Origin: Rhodopseudomonas palustris
GTDB lineage: Bacteria > Pseudomonadota > Alphaproteobacteria > Rhizobiales > Xanthobacteraceae
Length of the DNA stretch: 64,000 nt
Assembly: GCF_003031265.1 (NCBI RefSeq)
Contig: NZ_CP019966.1
Coordinates: 3,782,001-3,846,000, forward strand
Direction of reading: 5' to 3'
Below, one piece after another: positions 25,854 through 34,732 of the stretch; the stretch's first letter is position 1; every line of letters begins with the position of its first letter. Below the pieces are notes generated by a model. That model was given only the letters and a program-made list of their open reading frames with translations. It had not been told where the DNA came from and did not search any database. The position numbers and the translations under genes were made by a program.

Positions 25854-25907
25854 GAACGAGAGACCGATTGTGATCAAGGCGGTCAGCGACGCGTCGAGCA
25901 CAGCGCG

Positions 25908-26012
25908 CTCCCCTCCCCCTTGCGGGGAGGGGTCGGGGGTGGGGGGCCGCGGGCACTGAGCCTGTGGCAAGAACCCTCACCCCAGCCCTCTCCCGCAAGC
26001 GGGAGAGGGAGA
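25908..26012. repeat. Palindromic repeat, family G
   Basis: Composed of CTCCCCTCCCCCTTGCGGGG and GGGGTCGGGGGTGGGG on the left and ACCCTCACCCCAGCCCTCTC with CCCGCAAGCGGGAGAGGG on the right. It has two unequal halves in inverted orientation. Single copy in this window; this type of element is common in rhizobial genomes. Confidence 0.75.
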
Positions 26013-26074
26013 AGAGGCGCTGTGCCGGCCACCCAGCAACGCGATTGAGCACTACCGCTGCTTGCTTCATACGC

Positions 26075-27277
26075 TTAGTTCCGCTGCGGCAGCTTCAGCG
26101 CGCCGCAGCGCTGCAGATCCGCAACCTCGTCTGCGCCATAGCCCGCCTCGCGCAGCACCTCGGCGCCGTGTTCGCCGAGCCGCGGCGCGAAGCGCTGGCG
26201 CTCGGCCTCGGTCTCCGACCACGTCGCCGAAACCTTCATGTCGCGGATCGCGCCTTCGCTAGGATGCTCGACGACGGGGAAGAAATCCGTCGCGACCAGA
26301 TGCGGATCGTGCAGGATGCTTTCGAGGTCGTGCATCCGCATCGCTGGCACGTCGGCGGCGTCGAGCAATGTCACCCACTCGTCCGTAGTCCTGGTCAGAA
26401 AGATCCGCGCCAGCTCGGCATAGACCACGTCGATGTTCACCGCGCGCCGGGCGAAGCTGGTGTAGCGGTCGTCAGCCAGCAGATCGTCGCGGCCGACCGC
26501 GGTGAGGAAGCTGATCCACTGCTTGTCGTTATAGACCATCGCGCAGATGTAGCCGTCGGCAGTCTGATACGGCCGGCGGTCCGGCGACAGATGCCGTGCG
26601 TAGCCGCCGCGATCGAGCGGCGGCTCATAAGTGAGGCCGCCCATGTGATCGCCCATCACGAAGCTCGCCATGGTTTCGAACATCGGGATGTCGAGCCGCT
26701 GGCCTTGGCCGGTGCGATCCCGATGCACCAGCGAGGCGCAAATCGCGCCGACGGCGGTGAGCCCGACGATGCGGTCGACCAACGCATTCGGCACGTAGCG
26801 CGGCGTCCCGTCTCCGACGCGCGCATTCAGCGCAGGCAATGCGGTGGCGCCCTGGATCAGATCGTCATAGGCCGGCTTCGCCGCATACGGCCCATCCTGG
26901 CCGAAGCCGAACACGCCGGCATAGATCAGCCGCGGATTGAGCGGCGCGACGTCGTCATAGCCGAGCCGCAGCCGCGCCATCGCCTGCGGGCGAACGTTAT
27001 AAACCAGCACGTCGGCGCGCGCGATCAGCCGCAGCGCGGCGGCGCGGCCAGCGTCGTGCTTGAGGTCGAGGCAGATGCTGCGCTTGTTGCGGTTGGCGTT
27101 GAGAAACACCGGCCCCATGCCGGGATGCCGTGCCGGACCGATCTGCCGGGTGACGTCGCCGTCGGGGGATTCGATCTTGATGACGTCGGCGCCGTAATCG
27201 CCGAGCATCTGGGTGGCATAAGGCCCCATCAGCACCGACGTCATGTCGACGATTGTTGTGCCCGCCAGTGGCCCCAT
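26075..27277 (-). CDS. CaiB/BaiF family (type III) CoA-transferase
   Basis: 400 residues, the normal length. It moves CoA between carboxylic acids through an aspartyl-CoA intermediate. The N-terminal LAGTTIVDMTSVLMGPYATQMLGDYGADVIKIE is diagnostic, NRNKRSICLDLK (63-73) is conserved, and D168 in NALVDRIVG occupies the place of the catalytic Asp169 of formyl-CoA transferase. The CoA donor and acceptor cannot be read. Divergent from the MaoC-like gene at 27484, and near the thiolase-like pair, so likely acting on acids of the same pathway. A paralogue is at 54195. Confidence 0.92.
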   Translation of the reverse strand: MGPLAGTTIVDMTSVLMGPYATQMLGDYGADVIKIESPDGDVTRQIGPARHPGMGPVFLNANRNKRSICLDLKHDAGRAAALRLIARADVLVYNVRPQAMARLRLGYDDVAPLNPRLIYAGVFGFGQDGPYAAKPAYDDLIQGATALPALNARVGDGTPRYVPNALVDRIVGLTAVGAICASLVHRDRTGQGQRLDIPMFETMASFVMGDHMGGLTYEPPLDRGGYARHLSPDRRPYQTADGYICAMVYNDKQWISFLTAVGRDDLLADDRYTSFARRAVNIDVVYAELARIFLTRTTDEWVTLLDAADVPAMRMHDLESILHDPHLVATDFFPVVEHPSEGAIRDMKVSATWSETEAERQRFAPRLGEHGAEVLREAGYGADEVADLQRCGALKLPQRN

Positions 27278-27483
27278 CGCGGCGCTTCGCTTCCCTGGTT
27301 CGCGGCGCTCTGATCGGCGCCGTCATGGCGATGTAACGGGACCGGCTCGCCGAGATCAAGCCGGCGCCCGGCATGGCGCCATGCGGGACAAACTCCACGA
27401 CGCGGAAGGTTTTGACCGCCCTCATTGACCAAGCAGCCGCCGACCCGTTGACTTCGCGCAGTTTGGGGCGGAGACGAGCGGCG

Positions 27484-28368
27484 ATGACCACCCATCATAC
27501 AACCTACACCGCGCCGCCATTCGGCCCGGCGCTGATGCTGAACGCCTTCGCGCCCTCGAGCGGCTGGAATCCGAAAGACGGCTTCCCGGATTTCAGCTTC
27601 ATCTGGCGCGGCTATCAGATCAGTCCCGCTGCGCTGGCGACCTTGCAACGCGCTGCGGGCCGCGACGATGCGGCGACGGCCGACCGCCTGATGCTGCTGG
27701 CGCCGCATGTCACCGGCTTCCGGCTGACGATGGCGCTGCTGATGTGCCGGGACTGGCCGCTGCCGATCTGGCGGGCGCTGCAGCTCCGCAACCGGGTGAT
27801 CCGCAGCGGCGCGATCAAACTCGACACGCCGTCCGACCTGATCGTGCGGGCGACCGGCTGGCGGGTGCATGACAAGGGCATCGAGCTCGACGTCCTGGCG
27901 CAACTGATGCAGGGCGAGGATTGCCCGTGGCAAAGCATCACCACGTTCTATTACCGCGGCCGCTTCGACGGACCGGCGAGCCACGGCGCCGACGACGGTG
28001 CGGCGATGGCCTCGCCCCCGATCGAGCCGTCGCTGCCGCCGCTGACGCAATGGACTGTCGCTGGCGACGAGCGGCTGCGTTGGGCGGCGCTGACCGGCGA
28101 TTACAATCCGCTGCACCTCGCCGATATCTACGCCCGCGCCACCGGCTTCGCCGCCGCCTCGGCCCACCCGCAGCGCATCGCCGCGCAATGCCTCGGCCAC
28201 CTCGCCCCGACACCAGAGCCACCGACGCAGCTCGACCTCTGGTTGAAAGGCCCAGTGTATTTCGGCCGCATCGCATCGCTGCGCGCGGCCGCAACCGAAG
28301 ACGGCACCACCTTCGGCCTCTGGATCAACGGCGACGATCGTCCGGCGATGGTGGGGGTGACGCGATAA
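27484..28368 (+). CDS. Two-hotdog MaoC-like acyl-CoA hydratase/dehydratase
   Basis: 294 residues from ATG at 27484 (GGGGCGGAGACGAGCG upstream); a longer frame from 27373 is less likely. The C-terminal hotdog carries the hydratase-2 motif TGDYNPLHLADIYARATGF, with D206, N208 and H211, followed by HPQRIAAQCL. The N-terminal half (about 40-165) looks like a degenerate hotdog ending PWQSITTFYYRGRF. Such double-hotdog proteins hydrate trans-2-enoyl-CoA. Near the Ltp2-like/DUF35 pair it could supply the beta-hydroxyacyl-CoA that the aldolase would cleave. Start choice moderate. Confidence 0.8.
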   Translation: MTTHHTTYTAPPFGPALMLNAFAPSSGWNPKDGFPDFSFIWRGYQISPAALATLQRAAGRDDAATADRLMLLAPHVTGFRLTMALLMCRDWPLPIWRALQLRNRVIRSGAIKLDTPSDLIVRATGWRVHDKGIELDVLAQLMQGEDCPWQSITTFYYRGRFDGPASHGADDGAAMASPPIEPSLPPLTQWTVAGDERLRWAALTGDYNPLHLADIYARATGFAAASAHPQRIAAQCLGHLAPTPEPPTQLDLWLKGPVYFGRIASLRAAATEDGTTFGLWINGDDRPAMVGVTR

Positions 28369-28471
28369 CCGGCGACCGTCGTCGACATCGCGCCAACCCG
28401 GTGGCTCGCGATGACGGCGGAGGGTTGCCTCCAGCATCTTGCGACCTTGGCATTCTCGGACCTATCAGTTC

Positions 28472-28559
28472 GTCATGCCCGGCCTTGTGCCGGGCATCCA
28501 CGCCTTTGACTTCGCGATGCCCCGAAGGCGTGGATGGCCGGGACGAGCCCGGCCATGAC
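28472..28559. repeat. Palindromic repeat, family A copy 3
   Basis: Bounded by GTCATGCCCGG and CCGGCCATGAC. The inner part has CATCCACGCCTT and AAGGCGTGGATG. Left arm GCCCGGCCTTGTGCCGGGC and right arm GGCCGGGACGAGCCCGGCC are each palindromic. It lies between the convergent MaoC-like and CoA-ligase genes. Confidence 0.85.
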
Positions 28560-28583
28560 GAGGAATCGGAAGTTGTTGCCGAA

Positions 28584-30110
28584 TTACTTCACGATCTTCC
28601 GCAGCTCCGTCTTCAGCACTTTGCCGTAATTATTCTTCGGCAGCGCGTCGAGATAGACGTAGCGCTTGGGGCGCTTGAAGCGGGCGATGGTGGCGAGGCA
28701 GTGGGCGTCGAGCGTGGCGTCGTCGGCCGCGGCGCCGTCGGAGAGCACGACGCAAGCGACGACGTTCTCGCCCCATTCCGGATCGGCCACCCCGATCGCC
28801 GACACCTCGCGCACAGCCGGATGCGTCAGCAGCGCCTCCTCGACCTCGCGCGGATAGATATTGGTACCGCCGGAGATGATGACGTCCTTGGAGCGGTCCG
28901 ACAGCGTCAGGAAGCCGTCGTCATCCAAACGCCCGACATCGCCGGTGCGCAGCCAGCCGTCCTTCAGCGTCTCGGCATTGGCCTGCGGATTGTTCCAATA
29001 GCCGAGCATCACGGTTGAGCCCTTGACCTCGATCTCGCCGGTCTCGCCCGGCGGCAGCACTTCGCCGTTCGCGCCGGTGATCCGCACCGACACCACGCTC
29101 TGCGCGGTGCCGACAGAAGCGAGCCGCTGCAGATAGCGCGGATGATCGACGTCGGCGTGCAGCGCGCGCTTCAGCGAGGTGATCGTCATCGGCGATTCAC
29201 CCTGGCCGTAGATCTGGACGAAGCGTTGGCCCATCACGCCGAGCGCCTCGCGGATGTCGGCGAGATACATCGGGCCGCCGCCATAGACGATGGTGCGCAG
29301 CCCCTCGCCGGCCTCGCCGCGGCGCTTGGCGGCCTCGACCAGGCGCTTGATCATGGTCGGCGCGGCGAACATCGCGACGTTGCCGAGCTGCTTGCCGAGG
29401 CTGAGCACCTCGTCCGGATCGAACCCGCCGGACTCCGGCACGACGTGCCGCGCGCCGAACCGGACGTGGATCATGTTGTAGAGCCCGGCGCCGTGCGAGA
29501 TCGGCGCGGCGTACAGCGCCGCATCATCGGGCGTCACCGCGTCGACATCGGCCAGATAGCTCAGCGACATCGCCACGAGATTGCCGTGGCTGAGCATCAC
29601 GCCCTTGGGCCGGCCGGTGGTGCCGGAGGTGTAGAACAGCCAGGCGAGATCGTGATCGTCGCGCGCGACCGGCGCCTTGGCCCCCTCGCCGCTGCGCGCA
29701 CGGTCGTAACCGTCGCTGTCGATCGCCAGCACCGCCATGCCGGGCGGCAGATCGCAGGTGGCTTCGTTGAAAGTGTCAGCGGTGTCGTCGCAGATCAGCG
29801 CCAGCCTCGCTTCCGCATTGCTGCAGATCCAGGCGACCTCCTTGCCGTGCAGCTTGGCGTTGATCGGGATCGCCACCGCGCCCGCCCACCAGATGCCATA
29901 CAGCGCTTCGAGATAGCGCGTGCAATTATGCGCGAACAACGCGACGCGATCGCCGGGCGCGATGCCGTAATCGCGCGCCAGCGCCGCGCCGAACGAGGCC
30001 GCACGCGACGCGAACGTCGCGTAGTCGGCATCGACCGTGGTGCCCGTCAGCAGCGCCGGAGCGCCCGGCCGCAGCCGGGCGCTCGCAGCAAGCCATTCCG
30101 CCAGATTCAT
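28584..30110 (-). CDS. Acyl-CoA synthetase, AMP-forming (fatty/aryl-acid CoA ligase)
   Basis: 508 residues from ATG at 30110 (MNLAEWLAAS). The frame extends 133 codons further up, but that part is the out-of-frame image of the thiolase gene. Motifs: FYTSGTTGRPKGVMLSH (159-175), YGGGPMYLADI, QIYGQGESPMTIT, GWLRTGDVGRLDDDGFLTLSDRSKDVI, IYPREVEEALL, and the final LPKNNYGK with catalytic K497. It resembles long-chain or cyclohexane-type acid ligases. It follows the thiolase at 30131 after 20 bases and is in one operon with it. Confidence 0.9.
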   Translation of the reverse strand: MNLAEWLAASARLRPGAPALLTGTTVDADYATFASRAASFGAALARDYGIAPGDRVALFAHNCTRYLEALYGIWWAGAVAIPINAKLHGKEVAWICSNAEARLALICDDTADTFNEATCDLPPGMAVLAIDSDGYDRARSGEGAKAPVARDDHDLAWLFYTSGTTGRPKGVMLSHGNLVAMSLSYLADVDAVTPDDAALYAAPISHGAGLYNMIHVRFGARHVVPESGGFDPDEVLSLGKQLGNVAMFAAPTMIKRLVEAAKRRGEAGEGLRTIVYGGGPMYLADIREALGVMGQRFVQIYGQGESPMTITSLKRALHADVDHPRYLQRLASVGTAQSVVSVRITGANGEVLPPGETGEIEVKGSTVMLGYWNNPQANAETLKDGWLRTGDVGRLDDDGFLTLSDRSKDVIISGGTNIYPREVEEALLTHPAVREVSAIGVADPEWGENVVACVVLSDGAAADDATLDAHCLATIARFKRPKRYVYLDALPKNNYGKVLKTELRKIVK

Positions 30111-30130
30111 CCCCCACCCCCGGCTGTTGG

Positions 30131-31300
30131 TTACTTGGCCGGTTCGAGCACCGACACGTAATTGGCGACCGCCGCGCCGCCCATATTGAAGATGCCGGCG
30201 AGTTTGGCGTCCTTGATCTGCATGCCTTCCGGCGCCTGGCCGAGCAGCTGCATCGCGCTCAGCACGTGCATCGACACGCCGGTCGCGCCGATCGGATGGC
30301 CCTTGGCCTTGAGACCGCCGGACGGATTGATCGGCAGCTTGCCGTCCTTTTGGGTCCAGCCTTCCTTGATCGCACGGGCGCCCTGCCCCTTCGGCGTCAG
30401 GCCCATCGCTTCGTATTCGATCAGCTCGGCGATGGTGAAGCAATCGTGGGTCTCGACGAACGACAGATCGTTCAGCGTGACGCCCGCCTGCTCCAACGCG
30501 CGCTGCCAAGCCACGGTGCAGCCTTCGAACTGCAGGATGTCGCGCTTGGACATCGGCAGGAAATCCTGCGCATGGGCGCGGGCGCGGATGTTGACCGCCT
30601 TGCCCATCGCCTTGGCGTTCTCGGCAGACGTCAGCACCAGCGCTGCGGCGCCGTCGGACACCAACGAGCAGTCGGTGCGCTTCAGGGGACCGGCGACGAA
30701 CGGATTCTTTTCGCCTTCGGCGCGGCAGAACTCGAAGCCGAAATCCTTGCGCATCTGGGCATAGGGATTGGCGACGCCATTGTGGTGGTTCTTGGCGGCG
30801 ATCATCGCCAGCGCGTCGGACTGGTCGCCGTATTTCTGGAAGTACTTCTGGGCGATGATGCCGAACACGCCGGCAAAACCGGCCGGGGTGTCGCCGTCTT
30901 CCGGCAAGTACGACGCGCGCAGCAGATTCTTGCCGATCTCAGGCCCCGGGGTGCGGGTCATCTGCTCCACACCGACCACCAGCACGACCTTGGCGGCACC
31001 GGATTCGATCGCGCGGATGCCCTGATGCACGGCGGCGGAACCGGTGGCGCAGGCGTTCTCCACCCGAGTGGCCGGCTTGAAGCGCAGCGCCGGATCGGCC
31101 TGCAGCACCAGCGCGGCGGTGAAGTCCTGCGGCGAGAAGCCGGCATTGAAATGTCCGAGCACGATCTCGTCGACGTCGCCCGGCGCAATCCCGGCGTCGG
31201 CGATCGCCTCAGTTGCGACGCGGACGATCATGCTTTCCACGGTTTCGGCGTCGAACTTGCCGAACGGCATATGGGCCCATCCAACGATGCTGGCAGTCAT
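30131..31300 (-). CDS. Thiolase (acetyl-CoA acyltransferase-like) with intact Cys
   Basis: 389 residues from ATG at 31300; the GAGGAGAAAACGCC just upstream fixes the start, rejecting a 24-residue longer frame. Intact thiolase residues: C84 in ENACATGSAAVHQG, H285 in ETHDCFTI, and H335 in KGHPIGATG. It cleaves a 3-ketoacyl-CoA with CoA (or acts in reverse). SCP-x-like sequence type rather than the PhaA/FadA type. Upstream of the CoA ligase and preceded, 46 bases away, by the palindrome at 31346, so it may be co-regulated with genes at 14-17 kb. Confidence 0.9.
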   Translation of the reverse strand: MTASIVGWAHMPFGKFDAETVESMIVRVATEAIADAGIAPGDVDEIVLGHFNAGFSPQDFTAALVLQADPALRFKPATRVENACATGSAAVHQGIRAIESGAAKVVLVVGVEQMTRTPGPEIGKNLLRASYLPEDGDTPAGFAGVFGIIAQKYFQKYGDQSDALAMIAAKNHHNGVANPYAQMRKDFGFEFCRAEGEKNPFVAGPLKRTDCSLVSDGAAALVLTSAENAKAMGKAVNIRARAHAQDFLPMSKRDILQFEGCTVAWQRALEQAGVTLNDLSFVETHDCFTIAELIEYEAMGLTPKGQGARAIKEGWTQKDGKLPINPSGGLKAKGHPIGATGVSMHVLSAMQLLGQAPEGMQIKDAKLAGIFNMGGAAVANYVSVLEPAK

Positions 31301-31345
31301 GGCGTTTTCTCCTCGAAGGTCGATGAAACTCGGACCTGGATTTAT

Positions 31346-31364
31346 TATAGGATGACCATCAGAT
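31346..31364. promoter_or_regulatory. Palindromic operator candidate, TATAGGATGACCATCAGAT
   Basis: The core GGATGACCATCA reads almost the same on both strands and matches 15636-15654 at 15 of 19 positions. It lies between the thiolase start (31300) and a repeat, and is the most AT-rich stretch of that gap, so it probably overlaps the thiolase/ligase promoter. Confidence 0.55.
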
Positions 31365-31430
31365 AAAGACATCCCCGCTCACGGAATGGTGGCCGGGCAC
31401 GGCACGAAGGGCGGGCGCCGGCCCATCCGC

Positions 31431-31544
31431 GTCATTGCGAGCGCAGCGAAGCAATCCAGAGACCGTGCACGGAGCTGGATCGCTTCTCGCGGAGCCTGTG
31501 CCTGGACGGCGCGAAGCCCCGATCCGGCTGCTCCTCGCAATGAC
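31431..31544. repeat. Palindromic repeat, family C copy 2 (diverged)
   Basis: Starts GTCATTGCGAGCGCAGCG and ends CTCGCAATGAC. The middle is longer and less symmetric than in other copies (AAGCAATCCAG at the left but only GGATCGCTTCTCGC inside), with about 40 extra bases. It separates the thiolase promoter from the epimerase stop. Confidence 0.8.
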
Positions 31545-31561
31545 GGTGCGGGGCAAGGCGG

Positions 31562-32548
31562 TTACTTCACGAACTTGCCGCCCAGTTCGTCCTCGATGTG
31601 GATCCGGATGATGTCGTCGAAGGTCTTTTCGGCGGTGGTGAAGCCGAGCTTCAGCGCGCGGTCGGTCGAGAAGTTGCGTGGCCAGCCGGCGACAATGCCG
31701 ATGATGGTCGGATCCGGCTCCCGCTTGATCCTTTCAACCACGGCCTTGCCGGCAACCCGCTCCAATGCGGCGATCTGCTCGCCGACCGTGGCGGGCAGCC
31801 CCGGCATCGACAGGCTGCGGCGCGGCCCCATCGCGGCGGTGTCCATGGTGGCGGCGTGGATCAGGAAGCCGACCGCCGAACGCGGCGAAGCGTGCCAATG
31901 CATCACCTCGTCGGACACCGGCAGCACCGCCTCCTGCCCGCTCAGCGGCTCGCGGATGATGTTGGAGAAGAAGCCGGACGCCGCCTTGTTCGGCTTGCCG
32001 GGGCGGACGCAGATCGTCGGCAGGCGGATGCCGACGCCGTCGAAAAAGCCCTTGCGGGTGTAGTCGGCGATCAGAAGTTCGCAGATCGCCTTCTGGGTGC
32101 CGTAGCTGGTCAGCGGCGCCGACAGGAATTCGTCGCCGATCTTCTCCGGGAACGGCGCGCCGAACACCGCGATCGACGAGGTGAACACCAGCCGCGGATG
32201 ATAGTCGTCGCCCTCGGCGCGGATCGCATCGATCAGATGCTTGGTGCCGTCGAGATTGATCCGGTAGCCCTTGTCGAAATCCGCCTCGGCTTCGCCCGAG
32301 ACGATGGCCGCCAGATGGAAGATCACCTCCGGCCGATGCGCCACCAGCGCCGCCGCCTGACCCGGTTCGGCGAGATCGCTGGTCACCACCTGGATCGCGA
32401 TCGAGGCATGCGGCGGCCGCACCGGCGCCACCACGTCCTGCAGCGTCATCCGGGTGATCTCGCGGCTGCCGAGCCGCCCGTCCGCCAGCAGCCGCTCGGT
32501 GAGCTTGCGCCCGACCATGCCGGCGGCGCCGAGTATCAGAATGTGCAA
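31562..32548 (-). CDS. NAD-dependent epimerase/dehydratase family, D-erythronate dehydrogenase-like
   Basis: 328 residues, extended SDR. NAD-binding GAAGMVG (7-13), and Y149xxxK153 (TSYGTQK). The opening MHILILGAAGMVGRKL, the LPTICVRPGKPNKAASGFFSNIIREPL segment and the VMHWHASPRSAVGFLIHAA segment resemble DenD-type enzymes, which oxidise a C2 hydroxyl of a 4-carbon sugar acid. It follows the ABC permease genes on the same strand, with a repeat-rich gap of 268 bases. Substrate inferred only from family resemblance; other sugar-acid oxidations are possible. Confidence 0.82.
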   Translation of the reverse strand: MHILILGAAGMVGRKLTERLLADGRLGSREITRMTLQDVVAPVRPPHASIAIQVVTSDLAEPGQAAALVAHRPEVIFHLAAIVSGEAEADFDKGYRINLDGTKHLIDAIRAEGDDYHPRLVFTSSIAVFGAPFPEKIGDEFLSAPLTSYGTQKAICELLIADYTRKGFFDGVGIRLPTICVRPGKPNKAASGFFSNIIREPLSGQEAVLPVSDEVMHWHASPRSAVGFLIHAATMDTAAMGPRRSLSMPGLPATVGEQIAALERVAGKAVVERIKREPDPTIIGIVAGWPRNFSTDRALKLGFTTAEKTFDDIIRIHIEDELGGKFVK

Positions 32549-32591
32549 GGAACGCTCCGTGGATTGACAGGGCGCGCCGGCCCCGAGCAGT

Positions 32592-32691
32592 GACCCTCAT
32601 GGTGAGGAGGCGCGAAGCGCCGTCTCGAACCATGAGGCGAGTGTGGCCCATCCTTCGAGACGCGCGCAAGAGCGCGCTCCTCAGGATGAGG
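32592..32691. repeat. Palindromic repeat, family E
   Basis: Two hairpin modules in inverted orientation: CCTCATGGTGAGGAGGCGCG ... TCTCGAACCATGAGG and CCTTCGAGACGCGCGCAAGA ... GCGCTCCTCAGGATGAGG. Single copy here; the type is widespread in Rhizobiales. It lies between the epimerase gene and the ABC permease. Confidence 0.78.
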
Positions 32692-32729
32692 TCGATCGGG
32701 CGGCAATGCCTCAGCGATCTCCGCACTTC

Positions 32730-32807
32730 GTCATTGCGAGGAGCGACGCGACGAAGCAATCCAGTTCGGTGCACTGAGCTGGATTGCTTCGCTGCGCTCG
32801 CAATGAC
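32730..32807. repeat. Palindromic repeat, family C copy 3
   Basis: GTCATTGCGAGGAGCGACGC ... and its inverted arm GCGCTCGCAATGAC, with inner AAGCAATCCAG and CTGGATTGCTTCGC. It ends 9 bases before the stop of the MalG-like permease gene, so it is in that gene's 3' untranslated region. Confidence 0.88.
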
Positions 32808-32816
32808 GGAGCAGAA

Positions 32817-33743
32817 TCACTCCTTCACCGCCCCGGTCATCGCCGACACGTAATGCTCGACGAAGAACGCGTAGAGGATGACGAGCGGCAGCGAGCCGAC
32901 CAGGGCGCCGGCCATCAGCGAGCCCCATTTGTAGATGTCGCCGTCGACGAATTCGTTGACGATCGCCACGGGCACAGTCTTGTTCGGCGTCGACTGCAGG
33001 AAGGTCAGCGCGTAGATGAATTCGTTCCAGCAAAGCGTGAAGCAGAAGATGAAGGCCGAGATCAACCCCGGCACCGCAAGCGGAATGATGATCTTGATCA
33101 GGATCTGCCAGCGCGAGGCGCCGTCGATCAGCGCGCATTCCTCGAGCTCGAACGGGATGGTCTTGAAGTAGCCCATCAGCAGCCAGGTCGAGAACGGGAT
33201 CAGCAGCGTCGGATACACCAGGATCAGCGACAGCGGCGAGTCGAACAGGCCGTAAGCCTGGATCACCGAGGCGAGCGGAATGAACAGGATCGACGGCGGC
33301 ACCAGATACGCCAGGAAGATCGCGCCGCCGACGGTGTCGGCACCGCGGAAGCGCAGCCGCACGATCGCATAGGCGGCGAGCACGCTGGCGGCGATCGACA
33401 GCACGGTGGAGGCTGCCGCGACATACATCGTGTTCCACAGCCAGCGCGGATATTGTGTTTCGAACAGCAGCTTCTGGATGTGCTTCAGCGTCGGATGCAC
33501 CACCCAGAACGGGTTGTAGGTCTCCATGTCGATCAGCTGCTCGTCCGGTTTGATCGCCGTCAGCCCCATCCAGTAGAACGGGAACAGCAGCACGACGAGA
33601 ATGACGAACAGCGGCAGATACAGCGTCACCAGCCGGCGCGGCAGCGACTCCAGATAGCTCATTCCCTCGCTGTCGTCGCTCTGCGCCACGGTGGCGGCCG
33701 CTTTGACGGCGAGCCGGGGATCGGAGGCGGTGGTCTCAGTCAT
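32817..33743 (-). CDS. Sugar ABC transporter permease, MalG-type
   Basis: 308 residues, six membrane spans after a soluble N-terminal stretch. The cytoplasmic EAA loop reads EECALIDGASRWQILIKIIIPLAVPGL, as in CUT1 sugar permeases. It overlaps the MalF-type gene by 8 bases (33736-33743), so the two permease subunits are co-translated. With the binding protein at 34909 and the ATPase at 36311 it forms a complete importer. The neighbouring sugar-acid enzymes suggest a sugar, polyol or aldonate as substrate. Confidence 0.93.
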   Translation of the reverse strand: MTETTASDPRLAVKAAATVAQSDDSEGMSYLESLPRRLVTLYLPLFVILVVLLFPFYWMGLTAIKPDEQLIDMETYNPFWVVHPTLKHIQKLLFETQYPRWLWNTMYVAAASTVLSIAASVLAAYAIVRLRFRGADTVGGAIFLAYLVPPSILFIPLASVIQAYGLFDSPLSLILVYPTLLIPFSTWLLMGYFKTIPFELEECALIDGASRWQILIKIIIPLAVPGLISAFIFCFTLCWNEFIYALTFLQSTPNKTVPVAIVNEFVDGDIYKWGSLMAGALVGSLPLVILYAFFVEHYVSAMTGAVKE

Positions 33744-34677
33744 TGTCGGTCCCCTGCTGCCATTTGCGCCGCTGCATGCCGAACCACGAGATCGCGATCG
33801 CCGCGAGCAGGAACGGGATCATCGCGGTGGCGATCGCCGCGCCCTCCCCGAGCCGGCCCGACAGAATTCCGCGCTGATAGCTTAGCGTCGCCATCAAATG
33901 CGTGGCATTGACCGGGCCGCCGCGGGTCAGCGCCCAGATCAGTTGAAAATCGGTGAAGGTGAACAGCACCGAGAACGTCATCACCACCGCGATGATCGGC
34001 GTCAGCAGCGGATAGGTGATGTAGCGGAAGCGCTGCCACGCGGTGGCGCCGTCCAGCGTCGCAGCTTCATACAGCGACGGCGACACCGTCTGCAGGCCGG
34101 CCAGCAGCGTGATCGCCACGAACGGCACGCCGCGCCAGATATTGGCGAAGATCACCGATGCGCGCGCCCAATTGCTGTCGCCGAGGAAGTTGATGTTCTG
34201 ATCGATCACCCCGAGCTTGATCAGCGACCAGGAGATGATCGAGAACTGCGAGTCGTAGATCCACCAAAACGCGATCGCCGACAGCACCGTCGGCACGATG
34301 AACGGCACCAGCACCGCGGCGCGGATAATCGCCTTGAACGGCATGTGCCGATTGAGCAGCAGCGCCAGATACAGGCCGACCGCGAATTTGATCGCGCTGG
34401 CGACCACCGTGTAGAGGATGGTGTTGAACACCGACAGCCAGAAGATGCTGTCGTCCCACAGCCATTCGTAGTTCTCAACCCCGATGAACACCCCGCCGCG
34501 CCCGATCCGCGCGTCGGTGAAGCTCATCCAGACGCCGAGAAACAGCGGATACGCCAGGAACAGGATCAGGAACGCCGCCGCCGGCAGCATGAACCACAGC
34601 GCGATGAAATTGCGGCTGGTGCGCAGGCGTTGCCAAGCGGTGGGGCCGGAGTGCTCGCGCATCTGAAGTGTAGTCAT
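33736..34677 (-). CDS. Sugar ABC transporter permease, MalF-type
   Basis: 313 residues, six spans (first at about 28-48, MLPAAAFLILFLAYPLFLGVWMSF) and an EAA loop EAATLDGATAWQRFRYITYPLLTPIIAVV. CUT1 family. It lacks the large periplasmic loop of E. coli MalF, as is normal for most homologues. A family B palindrome fills the 231-base gap between the binding-protein gene and this one. Confidence 0.93.
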   Translation of the reverse strand: MTTLQMREHSGPTAWQRLRTSRNFIALWFMLPAAAFLILFLAYPLFLGVWMSFTDARIGRGGVFIGVENYEWLWDDSIFWLSVFNTILYTVVASAIKFAVGLYLALLLNRHMPFKAIIRAAVLVPFIVPTVLSAIAFWWIYDSQFSIISWSLIKLGVIDQNINFLGDSNWARASVIFANIWRGVPFVAITLLAGLQTVSPSLYEAATLDGATAWQRFRYITYPLLTPIIAVVMTFSVLFTFTDFQLIWALTRGGPVNATHLMATLSYQRGILSGRLGEGAAIATAMIPFLLAAIAISWFGMQRRKWQQGTDND

Positions 34678-34732
34678 GCTAACTCCGTCCGTCCGCTTGC
34701 GGGCCGAGTGAAGGTCTCACTCCTTCACGTTC

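Larger units (their letters stand above)
25712..26074. other. Repeat-filled gap between thiolase-like and CoA-transferase genes
   Basis: About 360 bases with no gene. It contains a family B repeat (25751-25853) and a family G repeat (25908-26012), listed separately. The remaining bases show no open frame or promoter that I can support. Both flanking genes are minus strand, so the repeats sit between the CoA-transferase stop and the thiolase-like gene start. Confidence 0.7.

Noticed and set aside
30111..30509. 133-codon N-terminal extension of the CoA ligase at 28584
   Set aside because: The extension overlaps the thiolase gene out of frame and is Arg-rich; alignment to the ligase family begins at ATG 30110.
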